A DNA stretch of 64,000 nucleotides from an uncultured Methylococcaceae bacterium (GCA_903938485.1 CAJADF010000127.1:52638-116637); one strand, 5' to 3'; shown: positions 18,348 to 27,869, counted from the first letter of the stretch. The notes: generated from the letters alone by a model not told the origin. Numbers and translations: made by a program.

Positions 18348-20990
18348 ATGCGGAACATGAAGTTTTTACCCGCGATTGTTGGTGCACTATTACTTGTCGC
18401 GATTATTGTATTTATTGCATTCCATTTTATCTTTCTTGATCTATTTGTTGACCTCTGGTGGTTTCAATCTTTGAAACTAGAAGTTTATTTCTGGCAAAGA
18501 CTCTTATATAAATTCTTCCTTTCTGGGGGCGTTACATTATTCTTTTTTGCTATCTTCTTTTTTCATTTTTGGATTTCTTCACGATATTTAGGCATTTCTG
18601 CCACAACTGAAACGAATATTAACGAAGATCGTCGCATTAAATTTCAGCGCTTTGCCAATGTTTTTATGAATGGCTCGGCAAAGGTATATACACCCATATC
18701 TTTGGCTTTGGCTATTTTCATCGCCATACCCTTCTATAACCAGTGGGAAACTGCTTTATTGTTCTTTTTTGGAGACAGCTCGGGTATTAAAGAGAGCGTT
18801 TACGGCAATGACGTTAGTTTTTATATGCTGTCGTACCCTATATATGTACTTATCCAAAAAGAATTACTCATTACTGCCAGCGTACTTTTCTCTGCTATAG
18901 GCTTGTTATATTGGCTAGAACATAATTTTATTCCTAATCAAAATAAAGAATATCCCCTCGCCGTTAAAGTACATTTATCAATATTGTTATCTTTTGTCGT
19001 CGGATTTGTGGTCTGGGGCTTTATGCTAGAACGCTTTAGCTTACTGTATACCGATACACATGAGCCCGTATTTTATGGCCCCGGGTTTTTAGAGATTTTT
19101 TATGATTTAAAAGTTATTTGGCTAGAAATTATTACCGTTGTTGCTACGACCATTTCTTTAGCTATACTCATTTTCTCGCCGCAAAACAGTATTAAAAAAC
19201 CATTTTTCATTTCATTAAGTTTTTTTCTTATTGCCATTGCTTTACCTACAGTTAATTTTATTCCTGACTCAATTAATCGATATTTCGTTAACCCAAATCC
19301 AGTATCGAGTAATAAAGCCTTCATGCAGCAAAATATTGATGCAACACTAGCGGCTTATAATTTAAATAAAGTGAATACTGTTGATGTTTCCATAAAACTT
19401 AATGCCACTCAGGACATTGAAACTTGGGGCACTCAAAAACGTTTTGAAAATATTCCAGTATGGGACCGAGAATATATTGTTGATAGTTACAAACAACTAC
19501 AAGAAATTAGACCCTATTACAAAATATTATCGGTTGATGAAGATCGCTACTTTATTTTGGATCATACCCGCCAAGTTAATCTAGCCGCGCGTGAAGTTAA
19601 CACCACTAAACTACCCCCAGAAGCTCAAAACTGGGAGAACGTTCATTTACGCTATACACATGGATATGGCGCGGCCGTAACGCCTGCAGCACAAGACGCA
19701 AATAAACCATTAGTATGGTATTTACGTGACTTAAATATGAATTCTGATGTCGGCTTTAAAGTTGACACGCCTGACATTTATTACGGACTAGAGCAATACG
19801 ACTATGCAATAGTCCCCAATAAACTCAATATTGAAGATATCGCCAGCTCAGACCCAAGTGTCACTTTACCTTATCATGGCGAAGGTGGCATTTCGATACA
19901 TTCTTTATTTAAAAAGGCACTGGTATCTTTATATTTTAAAGATGAAAAAATCTTCTTTTCAACGAATATTTCTAAAGAAAGTAAAGTCAAAATACATCGT
20001 AATATTACCGAAAGAGTTCATAAAATCGCTCCTTTCTTACGCTTAGACAAAGATCCTTATTTAGTTATTAACAAAGATCGTTTTTATTGGATACAAGATG
20101 CTTATACCGTTTCGGATAAATTTCCGGTATCACAACCCACTCATCACACATTTTTAGAGGGTAAAGAGACGTTTAACTACATTCGTAACTCAGTTAAAAT
20201 AGTGATTGATGCTTATGACGGTGATGTGAATTTTTATATTGCCGATTCAACAGATCCAATTATTAATGCCTATAGCAACGCCTTTCCGAACTTATTTAAA
20301 AATCTGACAGAAATGCCGGCAGAACTTAAGCAACATCTCCGCTATCCACGTGACTTGTATAGCTTACAGATGAAAATCTACGCCAAATACCATCAGCAAA
20401 GTCCAGAATTATTCTATGAACAAGCAGAAACGCTGGCACAAGCTAATGTAAGAGGCCAACCTGTAGAGCCTTATTATCAAACGATGGATTTTGGTAATTG
20501 TAATGATTCTGAAGAATTTGTTTTAATTGAGCCCATGACACCGGTTAACCGTACTAATTTAAGTATGATTGGTGTTGCTGGTACTATGGACAAAACTATT
20601 TGTGATGGCAGTTACAACCCAAGTATTACCATCTATAAATTTGGTAAAGATATTCAAGTTAATGGTCCCGCACAAATTGAAGCTTTAACCCAACAAGACC
20701 CAGAAATTTCCGCCCAATTTACTTTATGGGGCCAATACGGTTCAGTAGTTGAAATGGGTAGAATGATTATTATGCCAATGGGACATACTGTTCTATATGT
20801 GCAACCTATTTATATTGCATCAACTAAAGATAAGATGCCACAGTTGACACGCATTATTGTATCGATTGGTAATGAAACCATTATGGATACTAATTTGTGG
20901 TCAGCTTTTAATCGTTTAAAACAAATCTTTATGAAGAATGCGGCTGAAAGTGATGGCACTGAAACACCAAAATCTATAAAAACTCAGTAA
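18348..20990 (+). CDS. UPF0182 family large membrane protein
   Basis: An 880-residue protein of the UPF0182 (COG1615) family, best known from actinobacteria and cyanobacteria. The first 310 or so residues contain about seven hydrophobic helices, including LVAIIVFIAFHFIFLDLFVD. The remainder is a large, probably extracytoplasmic domain with family motifs such as WLYLRDLNM-like WYLRDLNMNS, RLRYPRDLY-like HLRYPRDLYSLQ, and VLYVQPIYI. Function of the family is unknown. A clear ribosome site supports the start. It is flanked by hairpins on both sides and appears to be a single-gene unit. Confidence 0.88.
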   Translation: MRNMKFLPAIVGALLLVAIIVFIAFHFIFLDLFVDLWWFQSLKLEVYFWQRLLYKFFLSGGVTLFFFAIFFFHFWISSRYLGISATTETNINEDRRIKFQRFANVFMNGSAKVYTPISLALAIFIAIPFYNQWETALLFFFGDSSGIKESVYGNDVSFYMLSYPIYVLIQKELLITASVLFSAIGLLYWLEHNFIPNQNKEYPLAVKVHLSILLSFVVGFVVWGFMLERFSLLYTDTHEPVFYGPGFLEIFYDLKVIWLEIITVVATTISLAILIFSPQNSIKKPFFISLSFFLIAIALPTVNFIPDSINRYFVNPNPVSSNKAFMQQNIDATLAAYNLNKVNTVDVSIKLNATQDIETWGTQKRFENIPVWDREYIVDSYKQLQEIRPYYKILSVDEDRYFILDHTRQVNLAAREVNTTKLPPEAQNWENVHLRYTHGYGAAVTPAAQDANKPLVWYLRDLNMNSDVGFKVDTPDIYYGLEQYDYAIVPNKLNIEDIASSDPSVTLPYHGEGGISIHSLFKKALVSLYFKDEKIFFSTNISKESKVKIHRNITERVHKIAPFLRLDKDPYLVINKDRFYWIQDAYTVSDKFPVSQPTHHTFLEGKETFNYIRNSVKIVIDAYDGDVNFYIADSTDPIINAYSNAFPNLFKNLTEMPAELKQHLRYPRDLYSLQMKIYAKYHQQSPELFYEQAETLAQANVRGQPVEPYYQTMDFGNCNDSEEFVLIEPMTPVNRTNLSMIGVAGTMDKTICDGSYNPSITIYKFGKDIQVNGPAQIEALTQQDPEISAQFTLWGQYGSVVEMGRMIIMPMGHTVLYVQPIYIASTKDKMPQLTRIIVSIGNETIMDTNLWSAFNRLKQIFMKNAAESDGTETPKSIKTQ

Positions 20991-21000
20991 ATTGTCGAAT

Positions 21001-21033
21001 TTAATGCTCGAATCATTATGGTTCGAGCATTAA
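21001..21033 (+). terminator. Hairpin downstream of the UPF0182 gene
   Basis: A perfect 12-bp stem, TTAATGCTCGAA and TTCGAGCATTAA, with a 9-base loop, 10 bases after the stop codon. No T-run follows, so it may act in mRNA 3'-end protection or Rho-dependent termination. Confidence 0.55.
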
Positions 21034-21141
21034 TCATCAACTCCCTAACTGATTATTGATCAGCATATAACCCAGAGCTGCGTTATCAAAATTTCCGTTA
21101 TCCTACCAAGCTATAACCGTTGCAATATACTTAAACGGGCG

Positions 21142-21912
21142 TTGGCATCAGTATTAAGCCAATCAAACCCAGCCTATGAGATAATAGTGATTGATGATGG
21201 GTCAACGGACGACACCGGATTAATGTTGCGTGAAGAATTCCCGCACATCAAATACATCTACCAAACAAACCAAGGGGTTAGCAGGGCAAGAAACACCGGC
21301 ATCCAGGCCGCTACTGGCGACTGGATTGCATTATTAGATTCAGATGATGAATGGTTGCCCTGTAAATTAGAGCAACAAGTTAACGCCCTAACTCAACAAC
21401 CAGAATATAAAATCTGTCACACCGAAGAAATCTGGATACGTAATGGGGTTCGCGTTAATGTAAGCAAACAGTACCAAAAAAAAGGGGGTTGGATTTTTAA
21501 TGACTGTTTACCGTTATGCGCCATTTCACCCTCAACGGTATTAATCCACCGGTCACTATTTGCAGAAATAGGTCTGTTTGATACTGATCTACCCGTTTGT
21601 GAAGACTACGATGTTTGGTTGCGCATTACAGCTAAATATCCCGTTTTACTTATTACCGATCCACAAATAAAAAAATACGGCGGCCATGCTGATCAACTCT
21701 CCCAACAACTTTGGGGCATGGATAGATTTAGAATTAAAGCCCTAATAAAGCTAATTGAAACAGCAGAATTATCACCCTCACAAAAGCTAGCCACTACAGA
21801 GATGCTAATTAAAAAAGCCAAAATCTACTTAATAGGCGTTAATAAACGCGGTAAATTAGAAGAAGCCCATCAATACCAACAACTCATCACGCATTACCAA
21901 TCCTTACTTTAA
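21142..21912 (+). CDS. Family 2 glycosyltransferase, start uncertain
   Basis: A GT-A fold glycosyltransferase. Visible are EIIVIDDGSTDDTG (first Asp pair), NQGVSRARNTGI and ALLDSDDEW (the DxD metal site). The TTG at 21142 is the first usual start codon in this frame. However, the frame is open back to 21049 and encodes KISVILPSYNRCNILKRA, the standard N-terminal strand of the family, just upstream. The true protein therefore probably starts between 21049 and 21091 at a rare codon (CTG 21049, ATT, ATA or ATC), or has lost its ATG. The sugar and acceptor are unknown; a surface polysaccharide role is possible. Confidence 0.8.
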   Translation: MASVLSQSNPAYEIIVIDDGSTDDTGLMLREEFPHIKYIYQTNQGVSRARNTGIQAATGDWIALLDSDDEWLPCKLEQQVNALTQQPEYKICHTEEIWIRNGVRVNVSKQYQKKGGWIFNDCLPLCAISPSTVLIHRSLFAEIGLFDTDLPVCEDYDVWLRITAKYPVLLITDPQIKKYGGHADQLSQQLWGMDRFRIKALIKLIETAELSPSQKLATTEMLIKKAKIYLIGVNKRGKLEEAHQYQQLITHYQSLL

Positions 21913-21968
21913 GACATAAACCTAAAGCATAATTTGACTCCACTGCCACGTTTTAAGAAAATAGCTTA

Positions 21969-22514
21969 ATGATGATTCAAACACTCACCTGCCATCCAAC
22001 CACACCCACTCCGCATGTGAGTCAGTTAACCGCAACAGTATCAGAACTAGCAGAAAATCAGCTTCATCTTAGCTATCAATTAACCGCAGATTTAAACCAA
22101 CTATTAATTCCAGAAATACAAACATCCTTAGCCTGCGATAATTTATGGCAACACAGTTGTTTTGAGCTATTTATCGCCCAAGCTGATAGTGAAAACTATT
22201 ATGAATTTAATTTTTCGCCCTCAACTTTATGGGCGGCGTACGCCTTTGATATTTATAGAATTAAAAGAGAATGGCAGATTAAAAACGCACCCAAACTACG
22301 CATTAACCAGACCTTAAACCAACTAGAAGTCGAAGCCACATTCAATTTAGCTGACTTAGAATTGTTAAGCCCTAATAAAAATTGGTTAATAGGCTTATCG
22401 GCGGTCATAGAATCACAACAAAATGACTTGTCGTATTGGGCACTAAAACATCCAGAAGCACAGCCTAACTTTCATCACCGTGCTGGCTATATTCCTTACT
22501 CAACCCTCGCCTAA
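21969..22514 (+). CDS. DOMON-like domain protein
   Basis: A 181-residue protein matching the DOMON-like group seen beside DUF1343 genes in proteobacteria. Recognisable segments are LWQHSCFELFIA and YYEFNFSPSTLWAAYAFD, then DLSYWALKHP. The fold is a beta-sandwich that in related proteins binds haem or sugars; the ligand is unknown. No signal peptide is evident. The downstream NamZ-like gene starts 4 bases after its stop, which suggests a shared task, possibly in handling wall sugars. Confidence 0.75.
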   Translation: MMIQTLTCHPTTPTPHVSQLTATVSELAENQLHLSYQLTADLNQLLIPEIQTSLACDNLWQHSCFELFIAQADSENYYEFNFSPSTLWAAYAFDIYRIKREWQIKNAPKLRINQTLNQLEVEATFNLADLELLSPNKNWLIGLSAVIESQQNDLSYWALKHPEAQPNFHHRAGYIPYSTLA

Positions 22515-22518
22515 ACTT

Positions 22519-23721
22519 ATGAAATTTGGAATTGATCGCTTACTTGAAGACGCCCAACTAAGACAGCCTCTTATAGGCAAGCGCCTTGCTCTGCTAGCTC
22601 ACCCAGCGTCAGTTACCCAAGATCTAACGCACAGTTTAGACGCGCTTGCTAACTTACCAGAGTTAACTATGACTGCTGCCTTTGGGCCTCAACATGGTCT
22701 ACGTGGTGATAAACAAGACAATATGATGGAGTCGCCGGACTATATAGATCCAGAATTAGGCATTCCCGTCTTTAGCTTATATGGTGAAGTTAGAAAACCA
22801 ACTGACGCTATGATGGACACCTTTGACACCTTATTAGTGGACTTACAAGACTTGGGCTGTCGCATTTATACCTTTATTACCACGCTACGTTATGTCTTAG
22901 AAGCGGCTACCTTACACAATAAAAGCGTATGGATTTTAGATAGACCTAATCCAGCAGGCAGACCTATTGAAGGCTTAATATTACGCTCGGGTTGGGAAAG
23001 CTTTGTCGGAGCCGGCGCACTGCCCATGCGACATGGCTTAACCATGGGCGAATTAGCCCACTGGTTTATTAAAACATTAAACCTAGATGTGGATTGCCAA
23101 GTGATTACTCTGCAAGATTGGCAACCTGAAACAGCACCAGGCTACGGCTGGCCATTACAAGAACGCACCTGGATTAACCCCAGCCCTAACGCACCCAATC
23201 TTTGGATGACGCGCTGTTATGCCGGCACAGTGATGCTAGAAGGCACTACGCTTTCCGAGGGTCGCGGCACCACACGCCCTCTTGAGTTATTTGGTGCGCC
23301 GGATATTGATGCCAAAGCTATCATCAAAACCATGCAAGAATTAGCACCTGAATGGTTAAAAGGCTGTCGCTTAAGAGAATGTTGGTTTGAACCCACCTTT
23401 CATAAATATGTCGGACAGCTTTGTTCTGGCGTGCAAATTCATGTTGAAGATTCAGCTTATAATCATCAGCAATTTAAGCCTTGGCGTTTACAAGCCTTGG
23501 CCTTTAAAGCCATACGCCAATTACAGCCTGATTATCCACTCTGGCGCGACTTTCCTTATGAATACGAACTAGATCGCCTAGCCATTGATGTGATTAATGG
23601 CTCACCGCTATTACGCGAGTGGGTAGATAATCCGCAGGCAACTCCAACTGATTTAGAAACCCTAACCAGACAAGATGAGCAGGCTTGGCAACAAGAGCGT
23701 TTAGCTTATTTGCTTTATTAA
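22519..23721 (+). CDS. DUF1343 / NamZ-like protein
   Basis: A 400-residue DUF1343 protein, the family that includes exo-beta-N-acetylmuramidase NamZ. Motifs are LLAHPASVT, FGPQHGLRGDKQDNM, SLYGEVRKPT, LLVDLQDLGCRIYTF and ILDRPNPAG. Many members have Glu-His where this protein has Gln58-His59 (PQHG). If that Glu is catalytic, activity may differ here. No signal peptide is seen, which fits recycling of wall fragments in the cytoplasm. The start at 22519 is chosen over an upstream in-frame codon that would overlap the DOMON-like gene. Confidence 0.85.
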   Translation: MKFGIDRLLEDAQLRQPLIGKRLALLAHPASVTQDLTHSLDALANLPELTMTAAFGPQHGLRGDKQDNMMESPDYIDPELGIPVFSLYGEVRKPTDAMMDTFDTLLVDLQDLGCRIYTFITTLRYVLEAATLHNKSVWILDRPNPAGRPIEGLILRSGWESFVGAGALPMRHGLTMGELAHWFIKTLNLDVDCQVITLQDWQPETAPGYGWPLQERTWINPSPNAPNLWMTRCYAGTVMLEGTTLSEGRGTTRPLELFGAPDIDAKAIIKTMQELAPEWLKGCRLRECWFEPTFHKYVGQLCSGVQIHVEDSAYNHQQFKPWRLQALAFKAIRQLQPDYPLWRDFPYEYELDRLAIDVINGSPLLREWVDNPQATPTDLETLTRQDEQAWQQERLAYLLY

Positions 23722-23771
23722 ACCCTCTGCTACAATACGCAACTCTTTAAAACTATAGGAAATAAAAATCT

Positions 23772-26054
23772 ATGGATGTCATCTTACGCATAGCCGAAGA
23801 ACTCTCAGTTAATAGCCAACAAGTAAAAGCCGCAGTCGCTTTATTAGATGAAGGCAGCACAGTACCCTTTATCGCTCGTTACCGAAAAGAAGTTACCGGT
23901 GGTTTAGATGACACACAGTTAAGACAATTAGAAGAACGTTTAGGTTATTTACGTGAACTAAATGCTAGACGCGAAACTATTTTAGAAAGCATTAACTCTC
24001 AGGGTAAACTCACCCCAGAATTAGAAAAAGCCATTATTGATGCCGACACTAAAACTCTGTTAGAAGATTTATATTTACCTTATAAACCTAAGCGCCGAAC
24101 TAAAGCCCAAATTGCTAAAGAAGCGGGTTTAGAGCCCTTAGCCGACAACATCTTAGACGATCGTAGTGTTATTCCAACAGAGGTCGCGGTTGCTTACATT
24201 AACACCGATAAAGAAGTCCCTGATGTGGCCGCCGCCTTAGAAGGCGCCAGACAAATCATCATGGAACGCATTTCTGAAAGCGCAGAACTCTTAGCAGAAC
24301 TGCGTGAGCGCGTATGGAAAGACGGTATTATTCATGCGACAGTTGTCCCAGAAAAAGAACAAGTCGCCGAAAAATTTAAAGATTACTTTGACTACCAAGA
24401 AGCCATCAATAAAATTCCATCGCACCGAGCTTTAGCTTTATTCCGTGGTCGAAATGAAGATTTATTAACCATTAATCTTAAACCAGGGCTCGAAGAAAAA
24501 GACGCGCATTTATTGTGCACCCAATTTGTTTCTCAACATCTTAATGTTACCGATACCACTAAACCCGCAGATGCATGGTTAGCAGAAACAGCCCGTTTTG
24601 CTTGGAAAATTAAACTGTTTACCCGCATTGATTTAGACTTAAAAATGCGTTTAAGAGAAGCCGCAGAAACAGAGGCTATTAAAGTATTTGCCAACAATCT
24701 AAAAGACTTATTATTAGCCGCGCCGGCAGGATCAAAAGCCACCATGGGCCTAGACCCAGGTATTCGTACCGGTGTTAAAGTCGCTATTATTGACGCCACC
24801 GGCAAAGTATTAGGCACCGATACTATTTACCCTCATCCCCCGCGCAAACAATGGGATGAATCTATTTCGACCCTCGCTAAATTAATTGCCCAACATCAAG
24901 TATCGCTAGTTAGTATTGGTAATGGCACAGCCTCTAGAGAAACTGACCAATTAGTAGCCGATGTCATTAAACGCCATCCCGAACTAAAATTTACCAAGAT
25001 TACGGTTTCTGAAGCAGGCGCATCTGTTTACTCTGCGTCTGAACTGGCCGCTAAAGAATTTCCAGAACTCGATGTATCTTTACGAGGCGCTGTTTCTATA
25101 GCCCGTCGCTTACAAGATCCTTTAGCAGAATTGGTTAAAATTGATCCTAAATCTATCGGCGTAGGTCAGTATCAACATGATGTTAATCAATTTCAATTAG
25201 CCAAAAGTTTAGACATTGTTGTGGAGGATTGCGTAAACGCCGTAGGGGTAGATGTTAATACGGCCTCAGTTTCTTTACTTAAACAAGTATCGGGCTTATC
25301 AGCCAGTGTGAGCGAAAATATCGTCGCCTTTAGAAATGACAATGGCCCTTTCTTAAATCGTAAACAACTCAAAAAAGTGCCTCGATTAGGTGATAAAGCT
25401 TACGAACAAGCAGCAGGTTTTTTAAGAGTCATGAATGGTGATAATCCTTTAGATGCTTCCGCCGTGCATCCAGAAGCCTATCCTGTAGTAGAAGCCATTA
25501 TTGATAATACCGGAAAATCTATTCGAGATTTAATTGGCCAAAGCCAATTCTTACGCTCGCTAAACCCTGCCAATTATACCAATGCTGACTTTGGTTTACC
25601 GACCGTTACTGATATTTTGCAAGAATTAGAAAAGCCTGGCCGAGATCCGCGTCCAGAGTTTAAAAGCGTCGAGTTTAAAGCCGGAATTGAAAAGATATCC
25701 GATCTTAAACCCGGAATGAGACTGGATGGCGTCGTCACTAACGTAGCTAATTTTGGTGCCTTTGTGGATATTGGCGTGCATCAAGATGGTTTAATTCATA
25801 TCTCACATCTATCAGATACCTTTATAAAAGACCCAAGAGATGCCGTAAAAACAGGCGATATGGTTAAAGTAAAAGTATTAGAAGTGGATGCAGAGCGTAA
25901 GCGAATTTCATTATCCATGAAAACCACCACTGATGAAGATTTTGTAGAAAGTAAACCCGATAGAAAAACTGTAAAAACACCCAACAAAGCTAAACCTCAG
26001 CCTATTGTGCAAAACAGTATGGCTAACGCCTTTGCAAAAGCTTTAAAAAAATAG
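23772..26054 (+). CDS. tex: Tex RNA-binding transcription accessory protein
   Basis: A 760-residue Tex homologue. In order: the N-terminal helical region (STVPFIARYRKEVTGGLDD), a YqgF/RNase H-like domain (MGLDPGIRTGVKVAIID), the tandem helix-hairpin-helix part (VGVDVNTASVSLLKQVSGL) and a C-terminal S1 RNA-binding domain at about residues 646-716 (VANFGAFVDIGVHQDGLIHISHL). Tex proteins bind nucleic acid and influence transcription and RNA turnover. A stem-loop follows the gene. Confidence 0.96.
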   Translation: MDVILRIAEELSVNSQQVKAAVALLDEGSTVPFIARYRKEVTGGLDDTQLRQLEERLGYLRELNARRETILESINSQGKLTPELEKAIIDADTKTLLEDLYLPYKPKRRTKAQIAKEAGLEPLADNILDDRSVIPTEVAVAYINTDKEVPDVAAALEGARQIIMERISESAELLAELRERVWKDGIIHATVVPEKEQVAEKFKDYFDYQEAINKIPSHRALALFRGRNEDLLTINLKPGLEEKDAHLLCTQFVSQHLNVTDTTKPADAWLAETARFAWKIKLFTRIDLDLKMRLREAAETEAIKVFANNLKDLLLAAPAGSKATMGLDPGIRTGVKVAIIDATGKVLGTDTIYPHPPRKQWDESISTLAKLIAQHQVSLVSIGNGTASRETDQLVADVIKRHPELKFTKITVSEAGASVYSASELAAKEFPELDVSLRGAVSIARRLQDPLAELVKIDPKSIGVGQYQHDVNQFQLAKSLDIVVEDCVNAVGVDVNTASVSLLKQVSGLSASVSENIVAFRNDNGPFLNRKQLKKVPRLGDKAYEQAAGFLRVMNGDNPLDASAVHPEAYPVVEAIIDNTGKSIRDLIGQSQFLRSLNPANYTNADFGLPTVTDILQELEKPGRDPRPEFKSVEFKAGIEKISDLKPGMRLDGVVTNVANFGAFVDIGVHQDGLIHISHLSDTFIKDPRDAVKTGDMVKVKVLEVDAERKRISLSMKTTTDEDFVESKPDRKTVKTPNKAKPQPIVQNSMANAFAKALKK

Positions 26055-26070
26055 TTTTACCCTACAAACA

Positions 26071-26096
26071 AGGTGCTGGCTACAAAGTCAGCACTT
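26071..26096. terminator. Stem-loop between tex and the convergent gene
   Basis: A 9-bp stem (GTGCTGGCT and AGTCAGCAC, one G-U pair) with an ACAA loop at 26082-26085. Further A-T pairs extend outward with a bulge. It lies between converging genes and probably serves both, though no long T-run is present. Confidence 0.55.
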
Positions 26097-26118
26097 GTTA
26101 GACTTACATAAACGCCTA

Positions 26119-26445
26119 TCAAGCGCCTTTTACATCAATTCTTTTACGTAAACCTTCGGGCATTTCCATCTTTGTTCTATCCCAGCCTTCTAAATCCAAC
26201 ACCTCATCCAAACATTTTTCCATCAACTCATGCGCTTGCTTTGTAACTTCTGCAATGCGTTGATGCACAATCAAATGAGTTTCATTTTCGGCTGGTACTT
26301 CCATGCAAGTCTTTTGGTAATCAAATAACTTACGTAAATTTATAATTTGCATACTGATATGCACAGGGCATGCACACGTATATAGAGCCGCTTGATTATT
26401 AATAATAGCCAACTGTAAGGCCGTAAATTTATTATCAAGATTCAT
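26119..26445 (-). CDS. Small protein of unknown function
   Basis: A 108-residue protein that I do not recognise. It contains a CxC pair (Cys24, Cys26 in TCACPVH) and further cysteines near residues 47 and 78. The rest looks helical and charged and ends DVKGA. A strong ribosome site, AGGAGG, 6 bases before the ATG supports translation. It marks the left edge of the accessory region and is convergent with tex. A metal- or cofactor-binding role is possible but unproven. Confidence 0.7.
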   Translation of the reverse strand: MNLDNKFTALQLAIINNQAALYTCACPVHISMQIINLRKLFDYQKTCMEVPAENETHLIVHQRIAEVTKQAHELMEKCLDEVLDLEGWDRTKMEMPEGLRKRIDVKGA

Positions 26446-26732
26446 CAGTTTCCTCCTAATTATTGTATTGGCCGTTTATTTTTATAGCTTGTCTTCAAGC
26501 TTGATTATTTTTAGCAACTCAGCCTTTATTGCGGTGGTTATGATAACTCGAATATGCGCAACTTCCATCATTTTCTTACTTTTCAGGTAACTATCCTGAA
26601 AAAATAGGAGTTTAATATTAAGGGAATAACATTAAAGCTTAGTTGCTTTTAAGATAAGTAGATAAATCAAACAAATATGTTATTATCAAATCTACCAATA
26701 CTAGACGCACTATCAATGCAACAGACCTTATC

Positions 26733-27158
26733 ATGAGCTCAACTACTTCATCTTCTGCAGATCAATATGATGAAATTGATAACACTCTTAGAAAAGTATT
26801 AAATGAATTTACACAGCTAGATTTAGCCATCTTATTTGGCTCTGTTGCAAAAGGCCAAGCCAGAGTCGATAGTGATTTGGATATTGCTGTTTTAGCAAAA
26901 AAAACCTTAAGTGCAGATGAACAAATACAAATTATTTCTGCCTTAGCAGAAGCAACCGGCAGGCCGATTGATTTAATTGATTTAAAAGTAATCGGTGTAC
27001 CTCTATTAGGCCAAATATTAAAACATGGTCGACGTTTATTTGGTAGCGACACACTCTACGGCCAACTAATAAGCAGAAACCTATTTGATCAGGCGGATTT
27101 TATGCCTTATCGTAACCGAATATTGGCAGAACGGAGAGCGTTATGGATAGGGAAATAA
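26733..27158 (+). CDS. MntA-like nucleotidyltransferase antitoxin
   Basis: A 141-residue minimal nucleotidyltransferase. The motif GSVAKGQARVDSDLD at residues 36-50 is a perfect GS-x10-DxD. MntA-type antitoxins neutralise their HEPN partner by transferring AMP groups to a tyrosine near its active site. Its 3' end overlaps the HEPN gene by 16 bases, the usual organisation. Here the antitoxin comes first. Confidence 0.9.
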   Translation: MSSTTSSSADQYDEIDNTLRKVLNEFTQLDLAILFGSVAKGQARVDSDLDIAVLAKKTLSADEQIQIISALAEATGRPIDLIDLKVIGVPLLGQILKHGRRLFGSDTLYGQLISRNLFDQADFMPYRNRILAERRALWIGK

Positions 27159-27559
27159 TTGCACAAAAATTAGAGTCCTTACGCCGATGTTTACAGCGAA
27201 TTGAGACAAAATGCCCAAATGATCCCTCTATATTGATCTCAGATATTGACCTACAAGATATTATCTCACTTAACTTAAGCCGAGCAGTACAACTCTGTGT
27301 AGATATTGGTGCTCATCTTATCTCTTGTATGGACCTACCACCGCCCAACACAATGGGCCAAACATTTGATCAACTCGAACAAAGTGGTTTGATTAGTGAT
27401 TCTTTAGCCACAAATCTAAAAAAAGCGATTGGATTTAGAAATATCGCCGTGCATAACTATGATGCCATTAACTGGCAGATTGTTTACAGCATTATAACGA
27501 ACCACCTATTAGATTTTACTGAGTTTGCAAAAGTTGCCTCAAACCTAGAGAAGCTCTAA
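27143..27559 (+). CDS. HepT-like HEPN ribonuclease toxin
   Basis: A 138-residue DUF86/HEPN protein. The RX4HXY active site is complete: Arg99, His104 and Tyr106 in RNIAVHNY. HepT toxins cut RNA and are silenced when MntA adenylylates the tyrosine. It overlaps its antitoxin gene by 16 bases. With all key residues present in both genes, the pair is expected to be active. Confidence 0.9.
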   Translation: MDREIIAQKLESLRRCLQRIETKCPNDPSILISDIDLQDIISLNLSRAVQLCVDIGAHLISCMDLPPPNTMGQTFDQLEQSGLISDSLATNLKKAIGFRNIAVHNYDAINWQIVYSIITNHLLDFTEFAKVASNLEKL

Positions 27560-27600
27560 TCTACTTATCTTTTAGGTATTACCTAAAGATTTTCTAGACC

Positions 27601-27689
27601 GTCACAACTTGTCGTTTCACCCCATTATAGTATTCTCCAACAACTGGAAATTGTTTCCAGTTATAAATCACCAACGGGGAATGCATATG
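27601..27689 (+). repeat. Promoter-leader cassette, copy 1
   Basis: An 89-base segment that closely matches 28666-28753. Both copies contain GTCACAAnTTGTCG, a possible -35 TTGTCG (27609-27614), a 16-base spacer and a possible -10 TATTCT (27631-27636). Next comes an inverted repeat (AACTGGAAA and TTTCCAGTT, 27642-27662), then a ribosome-site-like GGGGA and ATG. The reading frame after it is broken (next entry). Confidence 0.7.
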
Positions 27690-27719
27690 TCAAATTTAGC
27701 TAACGCAAAACAGGGTTAA
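27687..27719 (+). pseudogene. Broken copy of a small excisionase-like gene
   Basis: An ATG behind the copy 1 cassette opens a frame of only ten codons (MSNLANAKQG). The intact relative at 28751 reads MPKNTITHQGK, so Gln-Gly align and the following Lys codon AAA is TAA here. The downstream sequence keeps only faint similarity (GAKKLP versus AAKLLG). It is probably a decayed duplicate. A 10-residue peptide is an alternative reading. Confidence 0.4.
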
Positions 27720-27869
27720 TCAGGTGCCAAAAAACTCCCATGCTAATGACTTTAAAAAATGAAGACCGAAATTAATGATTAGTTGATGCTAGTGCAGAAG
27801 CGAACAAAATGGGGGTGTATAATTTTTCGGACCCCGTTGAAAAGCTAGTCCCATAATTCAATAGAATGA

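Noticed and set aside
21013..21040. GGTTCGAG sequence resembling a tRNA T-loop
   Set aside because: It is part of a perfect 12-bp hairpin, and no acceptor, D or anticodon arms can be drawn around it.
24533..24817. 94-codon frame antisense to tex
   Set aside because: A shadow of the well-conserved tex coding sequence.
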